DNA from: Paenisporosarcina quisquiliarum
GTDB taxonomy: Bacteria; Bacillota; Bacilli; Bacillales_A; Planococcaceae
DNA: 64,000 nucleotides
Assembly (NCBI RefSeq): GCF_027563315.1
Contig: NZ_JAMKBJ010000008.1
Location: forward strand, 1 to 64,000
Reading direction: 5' to 3'
In this document: positions 34,031 through 41,534 of the stretch, piece by piece
Position numbering within the stretch: position 1 is the first letter of the stretch
How the letters are laid out: every line of letters starts with the position of its first letter
Position numbers and translations under genes: made by a program
The notes under the pieces: model-generated
The model's database searches: none
What the model was told of the DNA's origin: nothing
The model's input: only the letters and a program-made list of their open reading frames with translations

Positions 34031-34066
34031 AAACAGTTGCCCTCAAAGATGAGAGCAACTGTTTTG
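34031..34066 (+). terminator. Terminator of the cobalamin-STAS operon
   Basis: AAACAGTTGC pairs with GCAACTGTTT around a CCTC/GAG-containing loop, with a T-rich tail. Confidence 0.85.
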
Positions 34067-34091
34067 TTATACTACATGAAATTTTATAGGA

Positions 34092-34286
34092 TTAGTATTT
34101 ATCGTCCGTGCTACGGTCTTTTACTTCACCAATTTTTTCTTGCACGGCACCTTTCGCTTTGTCGAACTTGCCTTCAGCTTGAAGTGACGAATTATCAGTC
34201 GCGTTTCCGACTTGATCTTTAAATTCACCTTTGGCTTTGTTTACTCCACCTTTAAGTTTGTCAGAAAATCCATTATCTTTTGTCAT
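34092..34286 (-). CDS. csbD: CsbD-family general stress protein
   Basis: A 64-residue hydrophilic protein matching CsbD: FSDKLKGGVNKAKGEFKDQVGN and KFDKAKGAVQEKIGEVKD, two Lys/Glu/Gly-rich helical repeats. In B. subtilis csbD is a sigma-B regulon gene. Here the ATG at 34286 follows TAGGAGGAAAGCAC and the upstream region has a near-consensus sigma-B promoter (34336-34360), so the same control is predicted. It converges on the cobalamin-STAS operon. Biochemical function of the family is unknown. Confidence 0.9.
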   Translation of the reverse strand: MTKDNGFSDKLKGGVNKAKGEFKDQVGNATDNSSLQAEGKFDKAKGAVQEKIGEVKDRSTDDKY

Positions 34287-34335
34287 GTGCTTTCCTCCTA
34301 ATAGGTTATTTACTGCTTGTTCGATACTATATGAA

Positions 34336-34360
34336 ATACCCTCGTCCCACTCACATAAAC
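34336..34360 (-). promoter_or_regulatory. Sigma-B promoter of csbD
   Basis: On the minus strand GTTTAT (34360-34355), 13 bases, GGGTAT (34341-34336). This matches GTTTAA-N12-14-GGGTAT at 11 of 12 positions. Confidence 0.85.
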
Positions 34361-34386
34361 ATACTAACTAGAAAAAGGGGAAGCTC

Positions 34387-35118
34387 ATGGATTATACTTG
34401 GTTATTTTTAATAGGATTAATCGCGAATGTGCTGGGCATATTGGCTGGAGGTGGTGGCTTAATCAGTTTACCGGCTATGCTGTTAATGGGGATACCGGTT
34501 CACTCTGCCATTGGGGCAAATAAGGTCTCCAATACAGTCAGTTCATTATCCAGTTTTATCGTCATTTATAAATACAAAGAAGTTACCGTAAGAGAAGCTC
34601 TCATTATCGTTCCACTTTGTCTGGGTGGTGGAATAGCAGGAGGTTTAATTGCGTCCTTTCTCACAGAGAGTACGTTGACCATCATCGCTATCGTATTATT
34701 AAGCTTTGCGTTACTCACTTCCTTTATGGGGTCGAGTGATTTTGAAGGAAATCGTCCACTGGTCGTAAACAAGAAAAGTGGGGTTGGTCTGTTTGGCATT
34801 GGATTATATGACGGGGTTTTTGGACCGGGGTCCGGCACGTTAATGATGTACATCCTTTCACATCTTGGCATTTCTTATATTCGGGCAGTTGGGCTTGCCC
34901 GCATCGCGATTTTTTCGAGTTGTTTCGGCGCGTCCATCACATATATTGCTACCGGCAAAATCATGTGGGCAGTCACCATTGCGTTATTGATAGGTTCAGT
35001 AAGCGGTGCGCAAATCGGTGTGCATCTAGCCCGTAAATTGAAAAAAGAATATGTGAAACCTTTATTGCGTATTGTCACGATCGCTTTGATTATTCAAATA
35101 GTGGTAACGAATCTATAG
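34387..35118 (+). CDS. TSUP (TauE/SafE) family membrane transporter
   Basis: A 243-residue protein with eight predicted helices in two repeats. Family signatures are GGGGLISLPAMLLMGIPVHSAIGANKVSN in the first repeat and GLYDGVFGPGSGTLMMYILSHLG in the second. TSUP proteins move sulfite, sulfonates or other organosulfur anions; no neighbour tells which. AAAGGGGAAGC precedes ATG 34387. Single-gene unit. Confidence 0.87.
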   Translation: MDYTWLFLIGLIANVLGILAGGGGLISLPAMLLMGIPVHSAIGANKVSNTVSSLSSFIVIYKYKEVTVREALIIVPLCLGGGIAGGLIASFLTESTLTIIAIVLLSFALLTSFMGSSDFEGNRPLVVNKKSGVGLFGIGLYDGVFGPGSGTLMMYILSHLGISYIRAVGLARIAIFSSCFGASITYIATGKIMWAVTIALLIGSVSGAQIGVHLARKLKKEYVKPLLRIVTIALIIQIVVTNL

Positions 35119-35175
35119 ATTATTAGACGGAATTTTCTGTATAATAAAAAGAAAGAATAGAAGAGGTGATCTTAT

Positions 35176-36192
35176 ATGAAGAGATTAGTAATCTTCACCT
35201 TAAGCCTTCTTCTGTTGAGTGGGTGTGGAATTCTTGAGCGCAGTCAATCTGCAGAGCCGGAGTCGATTAAAGAAGTTGCCACAAATCTTGAAATTCCCTG
35301 GTCAATCAATCAAGTAGGGGACGAATTTTACGTATCAGAACGTGTTGGGACGATTGCTTATATAGAAGCTGACGGAACAGTCGAACATCAAAAAGTGGAG
35401 TTTTCAACGCCATTAGCGACCGTTTCAGAAGCGGGTTTGCTAGGGTTTGTCCTAAAACCGACATTCGAAGAAACGAAAACAGCATTTGCCTACTACAATT
35501 ATGATGCGGGTAATGGTCCATTCAATCGAATCGTGACATTGAAATTGGAAGGAAACGTCTGGAAAGAAGTAGCAATCCATTTAGATGAAATCTCAACTGG
35601 CAATGTCCATCATGGAGGTCGTCTTGAAATCGGTCCGGATCAGCTGTTATACGCAACGATTGGAGATGCGGCCAATCCACAACTAGCACAAGATCCGAAT
35701 TCGAAAAACGGAAAAATCCTCCGTTTGAATGCAAACAATCAATGGGAAACCGTGAGTCTCGGACATCGTAATCCACAAGGACTCGCCTGGTCTGAAGATG
35801 GTGTATTATTTGCTTCCGAACATGGACAATCTGCCAAAGATGAAATAAATAAAATTGAACCAGGCAGCAACTACGGATGGCCATTAATTGAAGGCAGTGA
35901 AGAACGAGAAGGATATATCACACCTTTGCTTCATTCGGGAGCAAATGTCACCTGGGCACCTTCAGGCATGACGTTTCATAAAGGGAAATTGTATGTAGCA
36001 GCTTTACGTGGGGAAGGCATTCTTGTTATCAATCCCGAGTCGGGTGAATTAGAAGACACGATTACGGGCTTTGGTCGAATAAGAGATGTGTATTCGAATG
36101 GCGAAGATTTGTACTTCGTCTCTAACAATCGAGATGGCAGAGGAACAGCAAATGCTAATGATGATAAACTATACCAATATTTAGCTGAGTAA
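35176..36192 (+). CDS. PQQ-type sugar dehydrogenase-like lipoprotein
   Basis: A 338-residue lipoprotein: signal peptide with LLSGC (Cys17) then a six-bladed beta-propeller of the glucose/sorbosone dehydrogenase family. Motifs include NLEIPWSINQ, VHHGGRLEIGPD, YATIGDAANP, LGHRNPQGLAW and EHGQSAKDEIN, matching Asd/GdhB/YliI proteins; the His in GHRNPQG is the usual catalytic base. Whether PQQ is available in this organism is unknown. AAGAGGTG precedes ATG 35176, with TATAAT upstream at about 35140. Confidence 0.86.
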   Translation: MKRLVIFTLSLLLLSGCGILERSQSAEPESIKEVATNLEIPWSINQVGDEFYVSERVGTIAYIEADGTVEHQKVEFSTPLATVSEAGLLGFVLKPTFEETKTAFAYYNYDAGNGPFNRIVTLKLEGNVWKEVAIHLDEISTGNVHHGGRLEIGPDQLLYATIGDAANPQLAQDPNSKNGKILRLNANNQWETVSLGHRNPQGLAWSEDGVLFASEHGQSAKDEINKIEPGSNYGWPLIEGSEEREGYITPLLHSGANVTWAPSGMTFHKGKLYVAALRGEGILVINPESGELEDTITGFGRIRDVYSNGEDLYFVSNNRDGRGTANANDDKLYQYLAE

Positions 36193-36206
36193 CAGCACAT
36201 TATCAT

Positions 36207-36232
36207 GTTTAATTGGCGGAACTGGAAGGAAT
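36207..36232 (+). promoter_or_regulatory. Sigma-B-like promoter of the GS26-type gene
   Basis: GTTTAA (36207-36212), 14 bases, AGGAAT (36227-36232). The -35 is perfect and the -10 differs from GGGAAT by one base. B. subtilis ydaG is sigma-B controlled. Confidence 0.65.
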
Positions 36233-36257
36233 ACTTTCAGAAAGGAGCTGATTAAGA

Positions 36258-36668
36258 GTGAGTAAACAACAAGCATTAGACATTTTAAAAGAAAGCCGCA
36301 CCGGCACAATGGCAACGGTGAAAAACAATAAACCACATTCTAGGTATATGACTTTCTTCAATGAAGAATTTACGCTCTATACCCCGACGAATAAAAATAC
36401 ACATAAAGTCGAAGAAATTGAAGCAAATCCGTATACGCATATTTTGATTGGCTACGACGGAGAAGGTTTTGGAGATGCATTTCTGGAGATTGAAGGAAAA
36501 GTAAGTGAAAGCACAGACGAAAGCCTGAAAGAAAAAATTTGGAATGACCATATGAAAAATTGGTTCGAAGGTCCAGAAGATCCAAACTTATTGATATTAG
36601 TTGTGAAACCAGAATCCATCCGTCTTATGAACAAAAGCGGAAAACCACCTGAAACCATAGAATTTTAA
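36258..36668 (+). CDS. ydaG: General stress protein 26-like pyridoxamine-phosphate-oxidase fold protein
   Basis: A 136-residue split-barrel flavin-binding protein close to B. subtilis YdaG (GS26): ALDILKESRTGTMATVKNNKPHSRYMTF, YTPTNKNTHKVEEIEANP, GYDGEGFGDAFLEIEGKV. FMN or F420-type cofactor binding is usual for the fold; the reaction is unknown. Start GTG at 36258 has AAAGGAG 10 bases upstream. A sigma-B-like promoter lies just before, consistent with general stress control. Confidence 0.85.
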   Translation: MSKQQALDILKESRTGTMATVKNNKPHSRYMTFFNEEFTLYTPTNKNTHKVEEIEANPYTHILIGYDGEGFGDAFLEIEGKVSESTDESLKEKIWNDHMKNWFEGPEDPNLLILVVKPESIRLMNKSGKPPETIEF

Positions 36669-36676
36669 TGAATGGA

Positions 36677-36709
36677 AGCTCGCTCTCAAATTGAGAGTGA
36701 GCTTTTTTT
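36677..36709 (+). terminator. Terminator of the GS26-like gene
   Basis: AGCTC-G-CTCTCAA and TTGAGAG-T-GAGCT form a stem with a G-T wobble, followed by seven T residues. Confidence 0.9.
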
Positions 36710-36742
36710 GTTGAATAGGGTGGCGTGAAAGTTTGTGAAAAA

Positions 36743-36836
36743 TTTAACGCTCAAAACTCACTATTTATCGCTCAAATTGGACCATTTATCGCTCAAAAAA
36801 CGAATTTATCGTTCATACAGACACATTTATCGCTCA
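36743..36836 (-). repeat. Five-unit inverted copy of the TGAGCGATAAA array
   Basis: On the plus strand TTTAACGCTCA (36743), TTTATCGCTCA (36764, 36785, 36826) and TTTATCGTTCA (36805) are spaced 21, 21, 20 and 21 bases. The core is the reverse complement of the array at 364-456, with the same unit number and period, and again sits between a terminator and a converging gene. Confidence 0.85.
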
Positions 36837-36894
36837 AATAGGTCTCAGAGGCAAGTTGACTTGCTGAGATTAATGGTTCCATATAAGTAAGATT

Positions 36895-37659
36895 TCAATG
36901 ATCTCCCGCCATTTCTTTGTAATACCTCAAAGCATCCCTTAAAAAATCTTCTTTCATGCCTGTTCGTGAGTTAATTCGATGAATCCATTCATCCATATTT
37001 AAATCGGAATCTTCCGCATGTAATTTCTGTGAAGTACTCAAAAAACTTTTCCAGTTATCAAATTCCCAGTGGGCTGTCTCGCCGTCCAACGAGATTCTGA
37101 TTTCGACGAGCGGTGTTTTTCTGAATACGTGTTGCACTCGTTCGGAAAGAGCCCACAACAATTCATCATCTAGAGGTGTTGTATCATATTTGGCATTCGA
37201 GACTTTTCCGTTCGGCCTATGATATGAAATCTTGGTCTCATAACCTTCTGTTTGTAACTTCACTTTAGCAGCTGGGAAAAATCCTTAGACCGAACCTTGA
37301 TGGTTAATCAATTCTGCATCAATAGCGATTGGCTGAATCCACTGATCTCCAAGATCACACAAATAGCGATGTCCTTTACTATCTATTGCAATTACAGCAA
37401 TGTGTGAGCGTTCGGCATTGATATCATCCGTAATTCCGTAGGCCTCAATTCCTGCAGTGCGAAATTCTTCTATTAACCATAACGACAAGTCTACACAGTT
37501 CCCAGCAACGCCATATTGTTCAAAATGTTGCTTAATTAGAGAAACCGGGCGTTGTGAACCACCACCGACTTGTTTTGCCCACCACACTTTCATTAACGTA
37601 TCCATCGGCTTGTCATCAAATTTACTCCATATAGCCAATATCTCTTTGCATGCCTGCAT
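36895..37659 (-). pseudogene. Transglutaminase-like protein interrupted by one in-frame stop
   Basis: Two open stretches lie in the same frame, 37659-37288 and 37284-36895, separated only by TAA at 37287-37285. The first part has a Cys-His-Asp order (AGNCVDLSLWLIEEF, ERSHIAVIAID, YLCDLGDQW) typical of transglutaminase or arylamine-acetyltransferase-like folds. Reading on past the stop gives GFFPAAK directly joined to VKLQTEGYETKI, so the downstream part is its natural C-terminal continuation. AGGAGG precedes ATG 37659. Either a recent nonsense mutation, a sequencing error or stop read-through; as written it is a broken gene of about 253 residues. Confidence 0.75.
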
Positions 37660-37802
37660 GCGTTGCATCCTCCTCAGCTCATTTTATTCCCATCATATCG
37701 TAAGTATTGGCTTGCTGAAAATATCACTAATTAAAAAAGGGTTCATTACCGAAAACCATGCGATCACGATGTATGAACCCTTTCTGACAGATGGTAAGGG
37801 AT

Positions 37803-37833
37803 AAAAAGCTCAGTAGATTCTACTGAGCTTTTT
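37803..37833. terminator. Hairpin terminator
   Basis: AAAAGCTCAGTAGA and TCTACTGAGCTTTT are near-perfect inverted arms with A and T tracts on both sides. A second weaker hairpin (GGGTTCAT...ATGAACCC) lies at 37738-37781. No gene occupies 37660-38001. Confidence 0.75.
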
Positions 37834-37920
37834 GCTGTTTAATGACCTGCCAGTATTCACTTAAGCACTTTTTTCCTATTCCTTGAAGATTAAATATACA
37901 GATTAATATTTTCGGGTGAG

Positions 37921-37945
37921 GTTTATTTCTTTTTTAGTGGGGTAA
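37921..37945 (+). promoter_or_regulatory. Sigma-B promoter of the small lipoprotein gene
   Basis: GTTTAT (37921-37926), 13 bases, GGGTAA (37940-37945). This is very close to the sigma-B consensus and lies 57 bases before the start codon. Confidence 0.8.
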
Positions 37946-38001
37946 ATTTGAATTAGAACAGTAGCAAACAAAATTTAACAAAACTTGAGGAGGAAACAGA
38001 C

Positions 38002-38175
38002 ATGGCAGATTGGAAAAAGACATTATTAGCAAGTGGTTTAGTAGGCGGAATCGTTCTTGGTGGTTTAGCAGGTTGTGGTGATGGAGTAGACCAAGATAAC
38101 GGTGTTGACGATGGCGAAGAGATGGACGATGTAGATGAGGAAAACAAAAACCCTGAAGAAGAGGGCGAAGAATAA
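38002..38175 (+). CDS. Very small acidic lipoprotein
   Basis: Fifty-seven residues: MADWKKTLLASGLVGG start a signal peptide and LAGC gives a lipidated Cys near residue 29. The mature tail is almost entirely Asp, Glu, Asn and Gly (DDGEEMDDVDEENKN). AGGAGG lies 6 bases before the ATG. The upstream sigma-B promoter and downstream terminator make it a complete single-gene stress unit. Function unknown; the polyanionic tail could bind cations or wall polymers. Confidence 0.75.
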   Translation: MADWKKTLLASGLVGGIVLGGLAGCGDGVDQDNGVDDGEEMDDVDEENKNPEEEGEE

Positions 38176-38187
38176 TTAAGCAAACAT

Positions 38188-38211
38188 AAGGAGCCTAAAG
38201 CTCCTTTTTTG
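38188..38211 (+). terminator. Terminator of the small lipoprotein gene
   Basis: AAGGAGC, loop CTAAA, GCTCCTT followed by TTTT. Confidence 0.88.
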
Positions 38212-38246
38212 TTGCGGAAAAATAAAAAAGTAATGGTGTTAAGCCA

Positions 38247-38663
38247 CTACCCCAGAATAAATTTTTCTTTAAAAATGGGACTCAATTCACTCCAAACGTC
38301 AAATTTATTTCCGTCAATATCATAAAAAACAAAGTTCTTTCCTGCGTGTCCTCTGTTTTCAATATCCCCACTTTTTATTTCTTTTTCAATGAAATCCTTG
38401 TGTATACTTTCTAATGCATCTAATCCGTTCACTTCAAAGGTTATAGAGAATTGTTCATTTCCATAAAAATCATAGAAATTTGAGTTTTGATTTTCTCTGG
38501 ACTTAACAAGGAATATACTTTGGCTGGCTAAATTAAGAATAGCTTTATCGTTGTCTTTATAGTTCAATTCTGCACCTAGTTTGTTAACGTACCATTCGGC
38601 AGATAGCTCAACATTGGTGACAGGTAAATAAGTAGTTCCTACTCTTATTAATTTTTCGTTCAC
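38247..38663 (-). CDS. VOC-superfamily (glyoxalase/bleomycin-resistance-like) protein
   Basis: A 138-residue VOC protein: RVGTTYLPVTNVELSAEWYVNKLGAEL begins the first module, FSITFEVNGLDAL the second, and GKNFVFYDIDGNKFDVWSEL is the terminal strand with the usual metal-site Glu. Start GTG at 38663 has GGAGG 8 bases upstream. Base composition is clearly more AT-rich than the flanking genes, a sign of possible acquisition. Substrate unknown. Confidence 0.78.
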   Translation of the reverse strand: MNEKLIRVGTTYLPVTNVELSAEWYVNKLGAELNYKDNDKAILNLASQSIFLVKSRENQNSNFYDFYGNEQFSITFEVNGLDALESIHKDFIEKEIKSGDIENRGHAGKNFVFYDIDGNKFDVWSELSPIFKEKFILG

Positions 38664-38742
38664 TTTATTAGCCTCCTAAACATGTTAATATTTCTATTCT
38701 GTTTTCTATACGACAATGGTGAAATCCTGTTTGGATTCCTGC

Positions 38743-38781
38743 AAAAAAACCATCTCCTTATTTTCACAGGAGATGGTTTTT
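38743..38781 (-). terminator. corA terminator
   Basis: On the minus strand AAAACCATCTCCT pairs with AGGAGATGGTTTT and runs into a T tract. It starts right after the corA stop. Confidence 0.88.
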
Positions 38782-38782
38782 A

Positions 38783-39745
38783 TTATGATTTAAATAAATT
38801 CAGCCAGCCTTTGTATTTAAACCAGGCAAACATGGATACACCAATCAAGGTCATGGCTCCAAGTGCGAAGAAGTATCCGTATTTCATTGTGAGTTCGGGC
38901 ATATATTCAAAGTTCATCCCGTATAGTCCGGCGATAAATGTTAAAGGGATGAAAATGGATGAGACAATCGTCAAGATCATCATAATGCGGTTCATCCGGT
39001 TTGAGTTCATCGCCATGTAGCTGTCGCGAATATCTGCCGTAAGTTCGCGATTGGATTCCACAATTTCAGTCAGCTTCACGAGATGGTCGGATATATCTGC
39101 AAAATAAGCCTGTTCATGCTGTTGAAGATTGAAGCGACTTGAGTTTAATACACGATACATTAAATCGCGCATTGGCAATATCGTTCGGCGCAACCATAGT
39201 AAGTCACTACGCATTTCAAAAACGGTATCCATCGAAAAATGCTTCATATCAAACGTCATCTGATCTTCAATTTCGTTCAGATGATCCTCAATTTTGTAAA
39301 CGAGCGGGAAGTAGGAATCGACCACTTTGTCGAGAATTTGATACGTCGCGTAAATCGCACCACGTTCCCAAAAGGAAGCATCTCGTTGCAGTTTTTCGCG
39401 AACCAAATCTAATTCCTGAACGGCAGTATGGTGGAACGTCACAACAAAATTTTTCCCAACGAATAAATCCAGTTCTTCTGCTTCAAGTGTCTCTTCGTTC
39501 ATGGTATGGACGACGAAGAAATGATAGCCATCGTAATAATCGACTTTCGGTCGCTGCAACCGATGGAGGCAATCTTCAATCGCCAGTGGATGGAAATGAA
39601 AGAACGAATCAAGCAACGCCCATTCACTAGCAGAAGGTTTATCAAAATCGATCCAATACCAATCAAATGATTTTTTATGTAAATCTTCTAGTGGAAAGTC
39701 CATTTCCAATTGACTATCAGCTGTTACGCCAAATGTTCGAATCAT
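38783..39745 (-). CDS. corA: CorA-family magnesium/divalent cation transporter
   Basis: A 320-residue protein with a long cytoplasmic funnel domain and two C-terminal helices. The pore motif YGMNFEYMPE (GMN) follows helix 1, and the last helix ends KYKGWLNLFKS with a basic tail. HPLAIEDCLHRLQRPKVDYYDGYHF is the conserved N-terminal signature. It should form a pentamer importing Mg or related ions. The 5' leader forms a hairpin that sequesters the GAGG ribosome site (39753-39802), which may control translation. Confidence 0.92.
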   Translation of the reverse strand: MIRTFGVTADSQLEMDFPLEDLHKKSFDWYWIDFDKPSASEWALLDSFFHFHPLAIEDCLHRLQRPKVDYYDGYHFFVVHTMNEETLEAEELDLFVGKNFVVTFHHTAVQELDLVREKLQRDASFWERGAIYATYQILDKVVDSYFPLVYKIEDHLNEIEDQMTFDMKHFSMDTVFEMRSDLLWLRRTILPMRDLMYRVLNSSRFNLQQHEQAYFADISDHLVKLTEIVESNRELTADIRDSYMAMNSNRMNRIMMILTIVSSIFIPLTFIAGLYGMNFEYMPELTMKYGYFFALGAMTLIGVSMFAWFKYKGWLNLFKS

Positions 39746-39752
39746 AAGTAAA

Positions 39753-39802
39753 ACCTCGTTTCACAAGGTAAATGCTAGTAGTAGTTTACCACGAAATGAG
39801 GT
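39753..39802 (-). promoter_or_regulatory. Leader hairpin sequestering the corA Shine-Dalgarno
   Basis: On the minus strand ACCTC-A-TTTC...GGTAAA pairs with TTTACC...GAAA-C-GAGGT. The 3' arm GAGGT is the only good RBS, 7 bases before the corA ATG, so the arm ACCTC buries it. It resembles neither the M-box nor any leader I know; a DNA operator is the alternative reading. Confidence 0.55.
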
Positions 39803-39942
39803 AAAGCTAACATGGGAGGCTGACGATGTAAGGGGATAGATGAAATGAGCATTTCCTGAGAATCTCTTAACATGATATTCATATTTTCTACATATACATC
39901 AATTACACTAAATGTGAAAGTTCATAACCAAGGAGGTATCAT

Positions 39943-40077
39943 ATGACACAAACCAATCTGAAGAAGAAAGCATTCCCGATAGCCGTTCTTTCACTTCTAG
40001 CTTTCAGCGGAGTTGCAGGAGCGATCGCTGCGTATCCAGTTCCGAAACGTCAGGGCATTCCTATCAAGGCTAGGTAA
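39943..40077 (+). CDS. Predicted exported 44-residue peptide
   Basis: A short gene with a textbook AAGGAGG 6 bases before ATG 39943. The product has a basic start (MTQTNLKKKAFP), a hydrophobic core (IAVLSLLAFSGVAGAIAA) and a short tail YPVPKRQGIPIKAR ending in TAA. It could be cleaved after AIAA to release a 14-residue cationic peptide, or remain a membrane-anchored miniprotein. I recognise no family. A secreted signal or antimicrobial peptide is speculation. Confidence 0.5.
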   Translation: MTQTNLKKKAFPIAVLSLLAFSGVAGAIAAYPVPKRQGIPIKAR

Positions 40078-40205
40078 TTGTTTTGTTGCAAACTTAATTG
40101 TCTGGTTTCACTCCGGTTCTTGCCAATCGAGCGATTTACTAGTAAATTTTTTACAGGAAATCAATTTGCTGAGCTCGGCAATCTATAGAATCGGAGAAAG
40201 TGCCC

Positions 40206-40649
40206 ATGACTAATCATCCAAATTACCGCGTATCAGTTGAAATCATCTTAAAAAATCAAAATAAAATCCTACTTACAAAGCGTTCAGAACTGGCAAGCGT
40301 TGCGCCTGGGGTCTGGAATGTTCCAGCAGGTAAGGTGAAATTTCATGAAATTCCTCTAGAAGCGGCACTCCGTGAAGTGCAGGAAGAAACGAGTATGGCA
40401 GTACCTAGTCTTACAGAAATCCATATCCGGACTTTCGAGGGACACTCAGCCAGCGAACCCATTTACCGGCTGATTTATACATATATTGCTGATGTGACAG
40501 AAGCGCAACTAGCCAATTTCCGATTGAATGATGAGCATTCGGAATATGTCTGGGTCTCAAAAGAAGAAATCAATGATATCCGCTTCGACTCTTTACTTCA
40601 AGCTTTTCGAGACATTTTAAATACAAAAATCTTCAACACGCCTTCATAA
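40206..40649 (+). CDS. Nudix hydrolase
   Basis: A 147-residue Nudix protein. The box is GKVKFHEIPLEAALREVQEETSM, whose REVQEE core holds the metal-binding Glu residues; the usual Gly after EE is Thr. NKILLTKRSELASVAPGVWNVPAG is the preceding strand pair. ATG at 40206 is 9 bases after GGAG; GTG at 40200 is too close. Substrate unknown. Confidence 0.83.
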   Translation: MTNHPNYRVSVEIILKNQNKILLTKRSELASVAPGVWNVPAGKVKFHEIPLEAALREVQEETSMAVPSLTEIHIRTFEGHSASEPIYRLIYTYIADVTEAQLANFRLNDEHSEYVWVSKEEINDIRFDSLLQAFRDILNTKIFNTPS

Positions 40650-40664
40650 TTAGGCGTGTTTTTT
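40635..40664. terminator. Terminator shared by converging genes
   Basis: AACACGCCT, loop, AGGCGTGTT then TTTTT; the two genes converge and overlap it. Confidence 0.82.
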
Positions 40665-40869
40665 ACATGTCTTTAATGACTTTCACCACTACGTGAGCTG
40701 ATAAATATGAAATGGGGATGAGAAGAAAAAGAGTGATTAAGCCAATCATTGTTCCAAGTGGAGAAATCGGAAGAAGGTTCCCTGCAAAAAATCCAAGTAA
40801 CTGATAATAAATAATGAAAATGACGATGGACATGACCAATATAATCACTTTATTTGTGAGGGATTTCAA
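40663..40869 (-). CDS. Two-helix small membrane protein
   Basis: A 68-residue hydrophobic protein with two membrane helices (about 8-28 and 37-63) separated by the loop GNLLPISPLG. The likely start is TTG at 40869, seven bases after AAAGGAG. No recognised family. Convergent with the Nudix gene. Confidence 0.6.
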   Translation of the reverse strand: MKSLTNKVIILVMSIVIFIIYYQLLGFFAGNLLPISPLGTMIGLITLFLLIPISYLSAHVVVKVIKDM

Positions 40870-41047
40870 AGGGATTCTCCTTTCTGTAAGCGGAATAAAG
40901 CTAATTTAAGTGTTACATTTATTTCCAATATGTTCAACCAGTTGTTTCAATACGAGCTCGTTGTTTGACTCATTGTTCAGGATGGTTTATTCTAACCTTG
41001 CACAAAATAATTTCATAAAGCGCCATTTTCAAGATGGCGAACAAGTT

Positions 41048-41142
41048 TTCTAGGGTTCCGCAAACAACCGGTTTGGCCTGGTCCGAGAGAAAACACTTTG
41101 CCAAATGGCAGAGCCACACGGAAGGATAAAAGCCTGGGAGAT
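41048..41142 (+). promoter_or_regulatory. Guanidine-I (ykkC) riboswitch
   Basis: CTAGGGTTCCG, GCCTGGTCCGAGAGAAAACAC, ACACGGAAGGATAAAAGCC and TGGGAGA are the conserved elements in order. It precedes a terminator and two SMR genes, as in B. subtilis ykkCD. The remainder of 40870-41047 shows nothing else. Confidence 0.95.
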
Positions 41143-41178
41143 AACGTTTATACGTTCATCTCTCGGGCTTATTTTTAT
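41131..41178 (+). terminator. Guanidine riboswitch terminator
   Basis: AAGCCTGGGAGAT pairs with ATCTCTCGGGCTT around an ACGTTTATACGTT-containing hairpin, followed by ATTTTTATT. The 5' arm overlaps the aptamer 3' end, giving the switch. Confidence 0.85.
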
Positions 41179-41198
41179 TGGAAAAGGAGTTGGGTTTC

Positions 41199-41534
41199 AT
41201 GAATAAAGAATGGATGAAAGTGTTGATAGCTGCTGTGTTTGAAGTGTTTTGGGTGATTGGACTGAAGCATGCGGATGATGTGTGGGCATGGATTGGCACG
41301 TTAATTGCGATTGCGGTCAGTTTTTATTTAATGATCATGGCAGGGAAAACATTACCTGTAGGTACTGTGTACGCAGTGTTTGTTGGTCTAGGTACAGCTG
41401 GTACAGTCATTGCAGACATTCTCTTTTTCGGAGAGTCATTTAATCTCCCGAAAATTGGTTTGATAGCGCTTCTTTTAATAGGGGTTGTCGGGCTTAAGCT
41501 GGTCACGAAAGAACAGGAAGAGGTGTCGTCATAA
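41199..41534 (+). CDS. ykkC: SMR guanidinium exporter subunit (YkkC-like)
   Basis: A 111-residue four-helix SMR protein. The conserved helix-1 Glu lies in [18 protein letters not shown] and [23 protein letters not shown] is helix 3. Located directly after the guanidine-I riboswitch and paired with a second SMR gene, it is predicted to be one half of a heterodimeric guanidinium/proton antiporter. AAAAGGAG precedes ATG 41199; an upstream in-frame ATG at 41178 lies in the terminator. Confidence 0.92.
   Translation: MNKEWMKVLIAAVFEVFWVIGLKHADDVWAWIGTLIAIAVSFYLMIMAGKTLPVGTVYAVFVGLGTAGTVIADILFFGESFNLPKIGLIALLLIGVVGLKLVTKEQEEVSS

Noticed and set aside
37457-37804. Plus-strand 115-codon frame
   Set aside because: Antisense to the transglutaminase-like gene and ends in hairpins; no RBS.
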